DNA of 47,838 nucleotides from contig JAGBGU010000090.1 of the NCBI GenBank assembly GCA_017935785.1, forward strand, positions 1 to 47,838, given 5' to 3'. The notes below the pieces were generated by a model. That model was given only the letters and a program-made list of their open reading frames with translations. It did no database searches and was not told where the DNA came from. The DNA is from Bacteroidaceae bacterium (GTDB lineage Bacteria; Bacteroidota; Bacteroidia; Bacteroidales; Bacteroidaceae). Positions 34,223 to 42,418 of this stretch are shown here, in pieces. The position numbers were made by a program, and so were the translations under genes. Numbering within the stretch: the stretch's first letter is position 1; each line of letters begins with the position of its first letter.

Positions 34223-37200
34223 TTACTTCACAACAACCTTGCGTCCGTCAATGATGTACAGTCCCTTCTGCAGACGGGTTGAAGAAACCTTGCGTCCGGT
34301 AAGGTCGTAAACGGCATTCACACCCTTAAGTACGGGAACGGAGCCAATGCCGCTGCCGTCCACTTCCACAGCGCCCAACTGTTCAACCATTGAAGAGGTG
34401 AGGGGCTCGTTCCAGTAACGCAGTTCGGCAATGTCGATAACACCCTCTTCGCCGTCATTGTCAGCAAAGAACAGGGCACTTTCGTACATGCGCCACTTGT
34501 TCATATCCGCCCTACTGGCAGCACCCAGTTTGCGACCATCCAGGAACAGGTGCATGTATCCGTTCTCTACCACCATTACAACACGGTGCCACTTCTGTTC
34601 CTCAATTCCGTTGTGGTAACCCAGACCACCCGAGTTGATGCCAATCTGGTTGTTCTTCAGGAACATTGAACCATCGTCTTCATTGTTTATCTTTGTCTGG
34701 AACAGTGCCTGGAAACCGGACAACTGTTTGGGACGGATGTCCATAAGGATACTGTAAGTCTCCAACAATCCGCGCTCGTCATTATGAATCATGCGGAGAT
34801 AGGTATTCACGGGAACGGTAAGCGCTGCATTTTCACTTGTGGGACCGGCTATGCTTACAAGACCGGCTGCGGCATAATCGTCTGTATTCTTGGCAAGTCC
34901 GTCTTCGCCCCTCACTGCACACTGCAATTCGGCGATACCGCTACCGGCCAACAGGTTCTCTGGGTCATCGAAGGTCCAGACTGAAATGGGGTCAATCACA
35001 GGTTCCCTCTCTATCTCACCCTGAGTTACACCACCCAGTTTAGCTATATGTCCATCCTGGAGGGGCACATCCCAGTAGCGGATTTCGGCCACATCGTTCA
35101 ACACTTCCTCGCCGTCATTGTCACCGAAGAACAATACATCCTGGGTCAGCGCCCATATATCTTCGCGTGTGCCGGTGCTCTGCCCCACCTTCTCACCATC
35201 AATGTATACGCTTGCATAGTTGTCGCGGATAACCACTGCAATGCGGTGCCACTTGTTCTGTGTCAGCGCACCGTTATATCCCAGACCGGAAGTATTCACA
35301 CCCACCTGAGCGTTCTTGATGAAAATTGAACCGTCAACGTTGAGGAGGAGATTATTCTTGTAAAGTGCGTTGAAGCCTTCAAGCGTTTCGGGACGCACAT
35401 CGAACATCATCGTATAGTCCGGAAGTTTTTCTACGCTCATATTAGGCTTCATCCACAGATAGCTGAACTTGGGAATGCAAATGGCTCCGTTGCCTTCTGT
35501 GGGGCCTTCAGGGATGGGGTCAATGGCAGCATCGGACAGTGTTTCCACTATCTGGAACACGCCCTCTACGTTCTTCACTGCGGGATAGATGGTAGCGGTT
35601 CCCGTACCGGCCAACAGGTCGTTGGGATCATCGAATGTCCATGCTCCGGTTGCCTCGGGAATCTCCTCGCCAAGGGTAATCTGGGTTACCTCCACTTCCT
35701 GAGCAGGAAGGTTCTCAGACTCTATGGTAATCACGCCTGTGCGCTTGCCAGGCTCAGCCATGGGCTTGGTGCGGAACAGATAATCTTTGAGACCGAATTG
35801 GGGAGCCACGTCAACGGCTTCAATCCACTCGGGCAAATCAAAAGTAAGAGACACATTGGTACGAATTGTTACGGCAAAATCTGTTTTGTCTACCAGGCGC
35901 AAGCTTGGGTTCAGCACCTCTACGTATTCATCCGTGTTTATCTTTCCAAGACGACGAATCTGGCCATCGGTCAAAGGAACTGTCCAGAAGGCAACTTCCG
36001 CCAGTTCGGTATCGGTCATTTCGTTGTTCTCGTCTGTAAGCAGATAGAAACCCTCACCGCTTATATTCCAGCGGGGGTCAGTGGCAGAACTGATCTTCTT
36101 ACCGTCAATGTACACGTTCATTTCGCCATCGCGGTTCACGAACAGAATGCGGTACCATGTATTGTCATTGATGGTTCCGTGATAGCCCAGGTTATGCACG
36201 CCCAAAGTGTTCTGATAGATGAAACAATCAGCATCACCGTTGTTCTGCAAGTCCGCCTGCAACAGTCCGTTATAGGGACCGGCATCCTTTACCCTTAAAT
36301 CCATCTGAAGGGTGTAGTTCTTTAAAGAATCTTCTTGGAAAATCAATGCCTTCAGACCAGAAAGTTTGGGCACAAAAATGGCCTTGTTGTCTTCCGTAGG
36401 TCCGGCCACAGATACGATATTGGCAGCGGCAGCGTCCTCCACAACAGTAACTTCTTTCCTATTAATGGTAATAGGTTCAAAGACAGCGTTGGTGTTCTCA
36501 GAAGACAAGAGGGAACTTTCGTCCTCAAAGGTCCAAAGCTCATAATAGTCGGGAAGGTCATTGGCGGGATCATCGTCCTCTACGGTTGAGAAGCTTGCGG
36601 TCAGCACCTCAGAAGCATTGTCGTAAGAGTCGTAAGCCGTTACCTCTACTACATAGTCCGTCTCGGGATCCAAATCATCCACTACACATTCCAGCACTTC
36701 GGGCATTTCAGAGTTCAGATAAAACTGAGAGAATACAGACGCATTAGCGGCCAACATCTCAGAACCATCCTTCTTGATGCTGATGTTGTAGTAGAACACA
36801 CAATCGTTGTCCTTTGCCTGGGGTATCATCACCTTTACGTCGTAGGCAGAAGGTTCTGTCTGCAGTTCAGTTCCTTCAGCAAAGGCGGGAGCGGGCAGAC
36901 CGTCACGCAAGGGCTTGTCCAGAGGATTGTCATCCTTGCTACGGATGTCGGCATACTCAAACATACTGCCGTCAAAGGGAGCCTTCAGTACCCAGCGGCT
37001 CTCAGAACAGATTTCCTCGTTGCGGTAGGTATCGTAACGGCGCACCTCAATATCGCCGTTTTCCAGTTCAGTAAGAATCAGGCCTTCGGTTACATAGTCA
37101 TACTTGCTGGGATGGATTCCCACATCAAGCAAGCCGGGATGCACCTCGGAATAAGTGGTGCTACCGGTATTGATTACGGTGTAATAGTTCTGACGGTCTG

Positions 37201-37969
37201 AGTTGGGGTTGGCGCCCTGATGAATGCTTCGGGGATCGCCTACGGGATAATGGCTGTGACCGCTGAACACCACTGCCTGGGGATACTTGTTCAGGACGGG
37301 GTTCAACACCTTCATTCCCCATGAAGTTCCGTTTTCCCATTCTGCCCATGTGCTATAGCATGTCCAACTGGGAGGAACGTGAGTGAACACGAAAATAGGC
37401 TTGCCAGGACATTCCTTGCTTGCCTGGTCCAAAGCCTGCTCCAACCATGCTACAGTTTCTGCAGGATATGATGCTGTACCGTTAGCAGCATTGCTCGTAT
37501 CAGAGTTGTTGCCACTAAACATACTTACAGAAACAAAAGGATAGCCCTTGATTACACGATAAGAATGGAAGGGATATGCCTCGCCGTTGTTAAAACTCTT
37601 CAATCCTTCCTGGTAATTGGCCTTTCCTTCGCCATTGTAGTTGTCGTGGTTACCCATCATAAAGATGAATTGCCCAACGGGATTCTGGAAGGTCTGTGCA
37701 TCGCCGAATACGGAAACAAGCTGTTCGTATTGGCTGGCACTGCCGCTGTCTGTAAGGTCGCCCACCACGGCCAGTGCGTCCAGACTGCCGTACGAGGTAA
37801 TGTTCTTCAGTGCCTGGGGCACCTTTACCATGGGACCTTCTGCCACGTTGTTGCCGAAATGAATGTCTGAGATGACGCCAAAGGTAAGCTTACCCTCGGT
37901 CTGCGCCCATCCGTTCATTCCTGCCATGCACGCCAGTGCGGTCAAAACAAGTAAAAATCTTTTTCTCAT
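34223..37969 (-). CDS. Large secreted metallophosphoesterase with three LamG-like domains and T9SS tail
   Basis: The protein has 1248 residues and a signal peptide (RKRFLLVLTALACMAGMNGWAQ). A calcineurin-like phosphoesterase occupies about 25-340, with the metal set SDIH (34-37), GD (70-71), GNHD (106-109), FTH (195-197) and GHSH (237-240). A fibronectin-III-like segment (about 370-455) follows. Three LamG/concanavalin-like units lie near 462-680, 775-990 and 996-1195, each with a W(T/Y)FDDP or ELWTFEDE start and a (D/N)xWHR strand; a BACON-like segment separates the first two. The end, YDLTGRKVSS and GLYIIDGRKVVVK, is a clear T9SS sorting tail. It is probably cell-surface bound and may dephosphorylate a glycan or nucleotide; the substrate is unknown. 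Confidence 0.9.
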   Translation of the reverse strand: MRKRFLLVLTALACMAGMNGWAQTEGKLTFGVISDIHFGNNVAEGPMVKVPQALKNITSYGSLDALAVVGDLTDSGSASQYEQLVSVFGDAQTFQNPVGQFIFMMGNHDNYNGEGKANYQEGLKSFNNGEAYPFHSYRVIKGYPFVSVSMFSGNNSDTSNAANGTASYPAETVAWLEQALDQASKECPGKPIFVFTHVPPSWTCYSTWAEWENGTSWGMKVLNPVLNKYPQAVVFSGHSHYPVGDPRSIHQGANPNSDRQNYYTVINTGSTTYSEVHPGLLDVGIHPSKYDYVTEGLILTELENGDIEVRRYDTYRNEEICSESRWVLKAPFDGSMFEYADIRSKDDNPLDKPLRDGLPAPAFAEGTELQTEPSAYDVKVMIPQAKDNDCVFYYNISIKKDGSEMLAANASVFSQFYLNSEMPEVLECVVDDLDPETDYVVEVTAYDSYDNASEVLTASFSTVEDDDPANDLPDYYELWTFEDESSLLSSENTNAVFEPITINRKEVTVVEDAAAANIVSVAGPTEDNKAIFVPKLSGLKALIFQEDSLKNYTLQMDLRVKDAGPYNGLLQADLQNNGDADCFIYQNTLGVHNLGYHGTINDNTWYRILFVNRDGEMNVYIDGKKISSATDPRWNISGEGFYLLTDENNEMTDTELAEVAFWTVPLTDGQIRRLGKINTDEYVEVLNPSLRLVDKTDFAVTIRTNVSLTFDLPEWIEAVDVAPQFGLKDYLFRTKPMAEPGKRTGVITIESENLPAQEVEVTQITLGEEIPEATGAWTFDDPNDLLAGTGTATIYPAVKNVEGVFQIVETLSDAAIDPIPEGPTEGNGAICIPKFSYLWMKPNMSVEKLPDYTMMFDVRPETLEGFNALYKNNLLLNVDGSIFIKNAQVGVNTSGLGYNGALTQNKWHRIAVVIRDNYASVYIDGEKVGQSTGTREDIWALTQDVLFFGDNDGEEVLNDVAEIRYWDVPLQDGHIAKLGGVTQGEIEREPVIDPISVWTFDDPENLLAGSGIAELQCAVRGEDGLAKNTDDYAAAGLVSIAGPTSENAALTVPVNTYLRMIHNDERGLLETYSILMDIRPKQLSGFQALFQTKINNEDDGSMFLKNNQIGINSGGLGYHNGIEEQKWHRVVMVVENGYMHLFLDGRKLGAASRADMNKWRMYESALFFADNDGEEGVIDIAELRYWNEPLTSSMVEQLGAVEVDGSGIGSVPVLKGVNAVYDLTGRKVSSTRLQKGLYIIDGRKVVVK

Positions 37970-38085
37970 AAATAAATTAATATTAGGTTTATACGCTTAT
38001 TATTCCAACTTTTTACATCTTTGTACTATATTCCCACATTCTTTCTGCAAATCTACGACATAATCCGCAGACTTGCAACTTTTTC

Positions 38086-38359
38086 TATAGGGATGTTCTA
38101 AAAATTATGTCGAGTTGATTTTCGTTCATCTTTTGTGTGTGCTTTTGTAAGTTGAAGAAGGAGCATAGCGGGCTATGTGACTGATGAGACTTGACAAAAT
38201 GACACCGAAAGGGACTATTAAGTGAGCGAAAACCAAACTTGTTTGAGATTTTCCGAGCGGTAGTCCCTTCGGCGGCAGCCAAAAGACGAAAAGCGGCCGA
38301 AACGAAGAACACCAGAATAGGTAAAAACCTAAATTCAGAATTTTTAGAACGTCCCTATA
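38086..38359. mobile_element. MITE-like element with 24-bp terminal inverted repeats
   Basis: The left end reads TATAGGGATGTTCTAAAAAT and on to 38109; the right end (38336-38359) is its inverse with two mismatches in 24. The 274-bp body has no transposase and no intact domain; ORFs through it are incidental. It contains CATAGCGGGCTATG, an internal palindrome, and the phrase around it is familiar to me from intergenic DNA of Prevotella. The outer TATA on both sides could be part of the repeat or a target duplication. It sits between a T9SS cargo gene and lpxH. Confidence 0.75.
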
Positions 38360-38626
38360 ATAAAACACGACATGTATTTGTAGAGAGTAAGGGAAAGGAT
38401 TTCGGATTCTAAAATCCTTACACACCCGAACAGTAAACATTCCTTCCACGCCTGGTATTTTTTACGCCGTGGCGTGGAAAAAACTTTTTCCTCGCGAGGG
38501 AGGAAAAACAGGACGGAAAGAGCCAATAAGGATAAGTTCGGAAAAAACTTTACATCTTTCAACGACCGTCCTTCCCTATATCAAAACAGATTCTTAGACA
38601 ATGCATCCCCATGCCTGCGCATTGGC
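38360..38626. other. Non-coding stretch with two hairpins
   Basis: TTCCACGCC (38444-38452) pairs with GGCGTGGAA (38471-38479), and TTTTTCCTC (38485-38493) with GAGGAAAAA (38500-38508). They lie beyond the stop of the leftward lpxH operon and may help termination, though T-runs are not ideally placed. I see no gene between the element at 38086-38359 and lpxH. Confidence 0.5.
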
Positions 38627-39394
38627 CTACAATTCCGTTTCGCCCTCTACAAAACTTTCCAGAAAGAGGTTCTCACCGTCAAATACTGCGTATGTAAACT
38701 GGCTTATCCAGTCGCCCAGTATCAGCACTCGGGCCGTACGGCTCAGCATAAGATCCAGCTCTATGTGGCGATGGCCGAAGATGAGGTAGTTCACGTCGGG
38801 GTGCGTCTTCAGGTATTCCTTGGCATAGACCACCAGCGGTTCCTTGTCTTCGCCCATATAGGGCGGTTCCCCACCCTGCTTCATGTGCTTCAGCCGGCTG
38901 TGTTTGGCCCATTCCTGCCCAAAGTCCATTGCCCAACGGGGATGCAGGCAGGCAAACATCCTGCGGCACATCTTATTACGGAACACGGCACGCAGCAGTC
39001 GGAACTTCCAGTCCTTGTCGCCCAGTCCGTCGCCGTGGCCCAGATAGAACACCTTGTCCGCCAGTTCCAGCGTCATGGGCTGGTGGTGGACAATCATGCC
39101 GCATTCGCGCTCCAGATAGTCGGTACACCAGATGTCGTGGTTGCCCACAAAGAAGTGTACCTCCACTCCGCTGTCGGTAAGTTCGCTTACCTTGCCCAGG
39201 AAGCGTGTGAAGCCCCGGGGCACCACCAGACGGTATTCAAACCAGAAGTCGAACATATCGCCCAGCATATATACGGCGTCGGCCTTGTCCTTTATTTCAT
39301 CCAGAAAGCGTACAAGCCGTCTTTCCTGCTGCCTGCCGTGCGCAATGGCGCGGCTTCCCAAATGGGCATCGCTTATAAAATAGATATTCTTCAT
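38627..39394 (-). CDS. lpxH: UDP-2,3-diacylglucosamine diphosphatase LpxH
   Basis: The protein has 255 residues of the calcineurin-like phosphoesterase fold. Metal motifs are SDAH (8-11), LGDMFDFW (44-51), VGNHDIW (83-89), LGHGDGLG near 117 and FGHRH near 205. The FDFWFEY phrase and the helical middle region match LpxH. It hydrolyses UDP-2,3-diacylglucosamine to lipid X and UMP at the inner membrane in lipid A synthesis. Its ATG directly follows the TAA of the DUF59 gene with no gap, so translation is probably coupled. It is the last gene of the operon starting at the glycosyltransferase. Confidence 0.92.
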   Translation of the reverse strand: MKNIYFISDAHLGSRAIAHGRQQERRLVRFLDEIKDKADAVYMLGDMFDFWFEYRLVVPRGFTRFLGKVSELTDSGVEVHFFVGNHDIWCTDYLERECGMIVHHQPMTLELADKVFYLGHGDGLGDKDWKFRLLRAVFRNKMCRRMFACLHPRWAMDFGQEWAKHSRLKHMKQGGEPPYMGEDKEPLVVYAKEYLKTHPDVNYLIFGHRHIELDLMLSRTARVLILGDWISQFTYAVFDGENLFLESFVEGETEL

Positions 39395-39709
39395 TTACAT
39401 AAATCCTAATTCCAACTTGGCCTCCTCGCTCATCATGTCCTTGTCCCACTCGGGTTCGAAGACCAGATTCACATCCACGCGCGTCAGTCCGCTTATGGTC
39501 TCCAGTTTCTGGCGTACGTCTTCCATTATAAAGTCGGCCGCCGGGCAGTTGGGGGCGGTAAGCGTCATGTCCACCGCCAGTTCCGTGCAGTCCTCGTTCA
39601 GTTCTATCCGATAGATCAGCCCCAGGTCGTACACGTTCACGGGAATCTCCGGGTCATACACCGTTCGCAGCATCTCTATCACTCGTTCCTGCATCTGCAA
39701 TTGTTCCAT
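39395..39709 (-). CDS. DUF59/MIP18-family iron-sulfur assembly protein
   Basis: The protein has 104 residues and the complete MIP18 (SufT/PaaD-like) signature: VYDPEIPVNVYDLGLIYRIE near 17-36, and TLTAPNCPAADFI near 49-61 with the conserved Cys55. The end extends past the domain with EPEWDKDMMSEEAKLELG, typical of the stand-alone family. Such proteins help mature Fe-S clusters. It lies between radC (31 bases upstream) and lpxH (zero gap). Confidence 0.9.
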   Translation of the reverse strand: MEQLQMQERVIEMLRTVYDPEIPVNVYDLGLIYRIELNEDCTELAVDMTLTAPNCPAADFIMEDVRQKLETISGLTRVDVNLVFEPEWDKDMMSEEAKLELGFM

Positions 39710-39739
39710 ACTATATATTATAATGTTATTGTGGCAAAA

Positions 39740-40432
39740 TTATTGTTCTATCAGTCCCTGGTCATTAAAGCTGAAATATCCCTGGTCCGATACGATAATG
39801 TGGTCAAGCAGACGGATGTTCATTATCCGGCACGCCTCGTTCAGCTGGTGCGTCAGCCTCTTGTCCATAGTGCTGGGCGAGAGACTTCCGCTGGGATGGT
39901 TGTGGCACAGCACAATGGCCGTTGACTGGTTTCTGAGCGCAGCCTCCAGAATGAGTCTGATATCCACCGCAGATTCCGTTATTCCGCCGCGCCCTACAAG
40001 GAACGTACCCTTGACGGTCAGATTGTTGCGTAAAAGCATTACATGGCATTCCTCATGAGGCAGTTCCTGGAGCATGGGCTGGAAGTAGCCCGCTATGTCC
40101 TTACTGCTGTCCATTCTTCTGCGCTCCACGGGTTCCTTCATGCGCCGGCTGCCCAGTTCGCAGGCCGCCATCAGCGTTACGGCCTTGGCCGGCCCCACAC
40201 CCTTGTAGCGGGTAAAGTCGTCAAGCCTCATCCGTCCAAGAGCCTGCAGGCTGCCTCCGCAATCGTTCAGGATACGGCGCATCAGTTCCACGGCGTTCTC
40301 GTCCGCCGTACCGCTGCCGATAAGGATGGCCAGCAGTTCTGCATCGGTGAGCGCACGCGCCCCTTGCGCCAACAGCTTCTCGCGCGGCCGGTCTTCCTGG
40401 GCCCATTGGTTTATGTTCAGCTTGTCAGCCAT
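39740..40432 (-). CDS. radC: RadC family JAB-domain protein
   Basis: The protein has 230 residues. The N-terminal helix-hairpin-helix part (DRPREKLLAQGARALTDAELL and FTRYKGVGPAKAVTL) is followed by the MPN/JAB metal site HNHPSG (177-182) and Asp190. The name comes from an old link to repair that was withdrawn for E. coli; the biochemical activity is unsettled, with a metal-dependent hydrolase fold. It is in the middle of the leftward operon, 14 bases after the glycosyltransferase stop. Confidence 0.94.
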   Translation of the reverse strand: MADKLNINQWAQEDRPREKLLAQGARALTDAELLAILIGSGTADENAVELMRRILNDCGGSLQALGRMRLDDFTRYKGVGPAKAVTLMAACELGSRRMKEPVERRRMDSSKDIAGYFQPMLQELPHEECHVMLLRNNLTVKGTFLVGRGGITESAVDIRLILEAALRNQSTAIVLCHNHPSGSLSPSTMDKRLTHQLNEACRIMNIRLLDHIIVSDQGYFSFNDQGLIEQ

Positions 40433-40446
40433 GTCTCACCTTATTT

Positions 40447-41547
40447 TTATTTGTAAAAGGTTTTCTTGAATGCCTGAAGTTCCTCATTCCGGCTCATCAC
40501 GCAACGTGCCCACCACGCACGGATAAAACCGCTTCCGTAACCAATCAATTGGATGAAGGAAGCTTTTATACTGAGCCATGCCACCTTTGCCGAACGGTTC
40601 TTCCACCAGGAATCCGCAAAGATGAGCAACGCAAAGAGCAGCAGGGGCGCAAGCGACATCATGGCCATAAAGCCTCCTAATGTCAGGACAAACACCGGCC
40701 CGCTGATACAATGAACGCCAGCATCGGACGCCCCGTAAGCGGCAAAGATTCCCAGTCCCATGAATATAAGACTGGTTGTCAGAAGCAAAAGCAGCAGCAC
40801 TACGCCAACAGTGAACACCGCCGGCAGCAGATGTACCAGTTTAAGGCTCTCGGGATGGCGTTTCCACAGATTTATGCGTGCAATGCCGCTGTTGTGAACC
40901 TGTCGGAAGAACTTCCTGAAGTCGGTACGCCGCTTGTGCCACACCCACGCCTCGGGGAACAGACGGCACTGGGCGCCGCTCTTGAAAATGCGTATGCTGA
41001 AGTCTATGTCCTCGCCGAAGCGCATTTCAGAAAAGCCGCCCAACTGGCGGTACAGCGAAGCCTGAATGCCCATATTGAAGGAACGCGGATAAAACTTGTC
41101 CATCTTCTTCTTTCCTCCCCTTATGCCTCCGGTGGTAAAAAAGCTGGTCATACTGTAGTTTATGGCCTTCTGCACGGGCGAGAAGGACTCGTGGGCACGG
41201 TCGGGCCCGCCGAAAGCGGCACAGGGATTGGCCGACAGTTCTCGGTCCACCGCCTCCAGATAACCCGGCGGCAGCACACAATCGCTGTCCAGAACAATCA
41301 GATATTCGCCCTGGCTGCGCTCCGCTCCATAGTTGCGGGTCTGTCCCGGTCCGGAATTAGGTTTGCGGAAATATTTCAGGTCCAGCAGTTTGGCATACTT
41401 CTGCACCACCGCCTCGCAGGGAATGTCCGAACCGTCCTCCACCACAACCACCTCCATGTCCTTACAGGTCTGCAGGGTCAGGCTCTGCAACAGCTCGTCC
41501 ACCTCGTCAGGCCGGTTATACACAGGTATTATCAGTGAATATTTCAT
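40447..41547 (-). CDS. Membrane-associated family 2 glycosyltransferase
   Basis: The protein has 366 residues from the ATG at 41547 (MKYSLIIPVYNRPDEVDELL); a start 12 codons upstream overlaps the promoter leader and is unlikely. The GT-A fold has the nucleotide-sugar motif VLDSDC near 86-91, an ED motif (FGEDIDFSIR) near 180, and the usual GGPD. Three hydrophobic helices follow at about 245-345, placing it at the inner membrane. The acceptor is unknown; lipid, surface glycan or O-antigen sugar transfer is possible. It is the first gene of the operon and has a consensus promoter. Confidence 0.9.
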   Translation of the reverse strand: MKYSLIIPVYNRPDEVDELLQSLTLQTCKDMEVVVVEDGSDIPCEAVVQKYAKLLDLKYFRKPNSGPGQTRNYGAERSQGEYLIVLDSDCVLPPGYLEAVDRELSANPCAAFGGPDRAHESFSPVQKAINYSMTSFFTTGGIRGGKKKMDKFYPRSFNMGIQASLYRQLGGFSEMRFGEDIDFSIRIFKSGAQCRLFPEAWVWHKRRTDFRKFFRQVHNSGIARINLWKRHPESLKLVHLLPAVFTVGVVLLLLLLTTSLIFMGLGIFAAYGASDAGVHCISGPVFVLTLGGFMAMMSLAPLLLFALLIFADSWWKNRSAKVAWLSIKASFIQLIGYGSGFIRAWWARCVMSRNEELQAFKKTFYK

Positions 41548-41580
41548 TCTTCGTTTGTGCTTTATGTCGGTATTGAAGTT

Positions 41581-41612
41581 CAAAGTTACAACTTATCCGT
41601 GAAAACTCCAAA
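41581..41612 (-). promoter_or_regulatory. Promoter of the glycosyltransferase-radC-lpxH operon
   Basis: Read leftward, TTTG (41612-41609), 20 bases, TAACTTTG (41588-41581), with a leader of about 27 bases to the ATG at 41547. Confidence 0.75.
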
Positions 41613-41789
41613 AACAAAGGCATAAAAAGCGGAAGCACGGAAGAATCCGGTCCCTTCGGACTTTTCACCCAAATACACCGGCATTTTCAGACCGAAAACG
41701 TTGCCTTCAGCCAGCATTGAAGAACAAGCCAAGGTCCAAAGAATAAAGACTATTAACTGATATACATGCCATTGCGTTTATTATTTAAG

Positions 41790-41843
41790 CTGATATAGGT
41801 AGACACATTTAGTAACAATTAAAAATGAGTCTACCTATATCAG
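41790..41843. repeat. 15-bp perfect inverted repeat
   Basis: CTGATATAGGTAGAC (41790-41804) and GTCTACCTATATCAG (41829-41843) pair perfectly with a 24-nt AT-rich loop. It lies 57 bases past the stop of the leftward barrel gene. It may end that transcript, though no T-run follows. The rest of 41613-41899 shows nothing I recognise. Confidence 0.75.
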
Positions 41844-41899
41844 TATAAGACAAACATCTCGAAACAGATGAGACTAAAACTCAATTTTTCACCCTTTTA

Positions 41900-42412
41900 T
41901 CATTTAAATCTAAATCCAACGCCAAACAACAGCGGGAGACCTTGGGTTCCAGCCCCTAATTCAAACTGACCAAACACAGTTTTGCCAAATGTTATGCCAA
42001 CCGGTGACAACTGTGCAGCCGCAAAACATTTCTTTATACCATTTGCATAACCAATACCAACGCTAGCTTTTGAGTATAATGTAAAACGACGTTTACTAAT
42101 CCATGTAAATCGAAACGTTGGCATTACAGAAAAACATGAAACACGTTCACGTTCACCATCCTGCCCACATGAAAAATCTATTCTATCAGGACTATAATTA
42201 GCGATTATGCCATATCCAAGATGTCCTGTATGCTGATATACATATTGAACAGACATCGGAAGCATAGAGAGCCCTACATTATTAAAATCAAGCGATGAAA
42301 TTGATAAAACCGCCATATTCATGGTCACATCATGGCCTCTAAAGTCATTTTCTTTTGCTATGGAGGATAATGACATTGCACTGAGTAAAAACGCCAAAAT
42401 CACATTCTTCAT
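41900..42412 (-). CDS. Small outer-membrane beta-barrel-like protein
   Basis: The protein has 170 residues with a signal peptide (KNVILAFLLSAMSLSSIA). The rest alternates polar and hydrophobic residues with barrel-type strands (GYGIIANYSP, PTFRFTWISKRRFTLYSKAS, FGVGFRFK). The final strand ends in an aromatic-Lys pair. It is not assigned to a family. It follows the M6 protease by 6 bases in the same direction and may be an accessory of that protease or an independent porin-like protein. Confidence 0.7.
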   Translation of the reverse strand: MKNVILAFLLSAMSLSSIAKENDFRGHDVTMNMAVLSISSLDFNNVGLSMLPMSVQYVYQHTGHLGYGIIANYSPDRIDFSCGQDGERERVSCFSVMPTFRFTWISKRRFTLYSKASVGIGYANGIKKCFAAAQLSPVGITFGKTVFGQFELGAGTQGLPLLFGVGFRFK

Positions 42413-42418
42413 AACTGC

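Noticed and set aside
38126..38449. Leftward ORFs running through the MITE-like element
   Set aside because: They have no domain, cross the terminal repeat, and are explained by the non-coding element.
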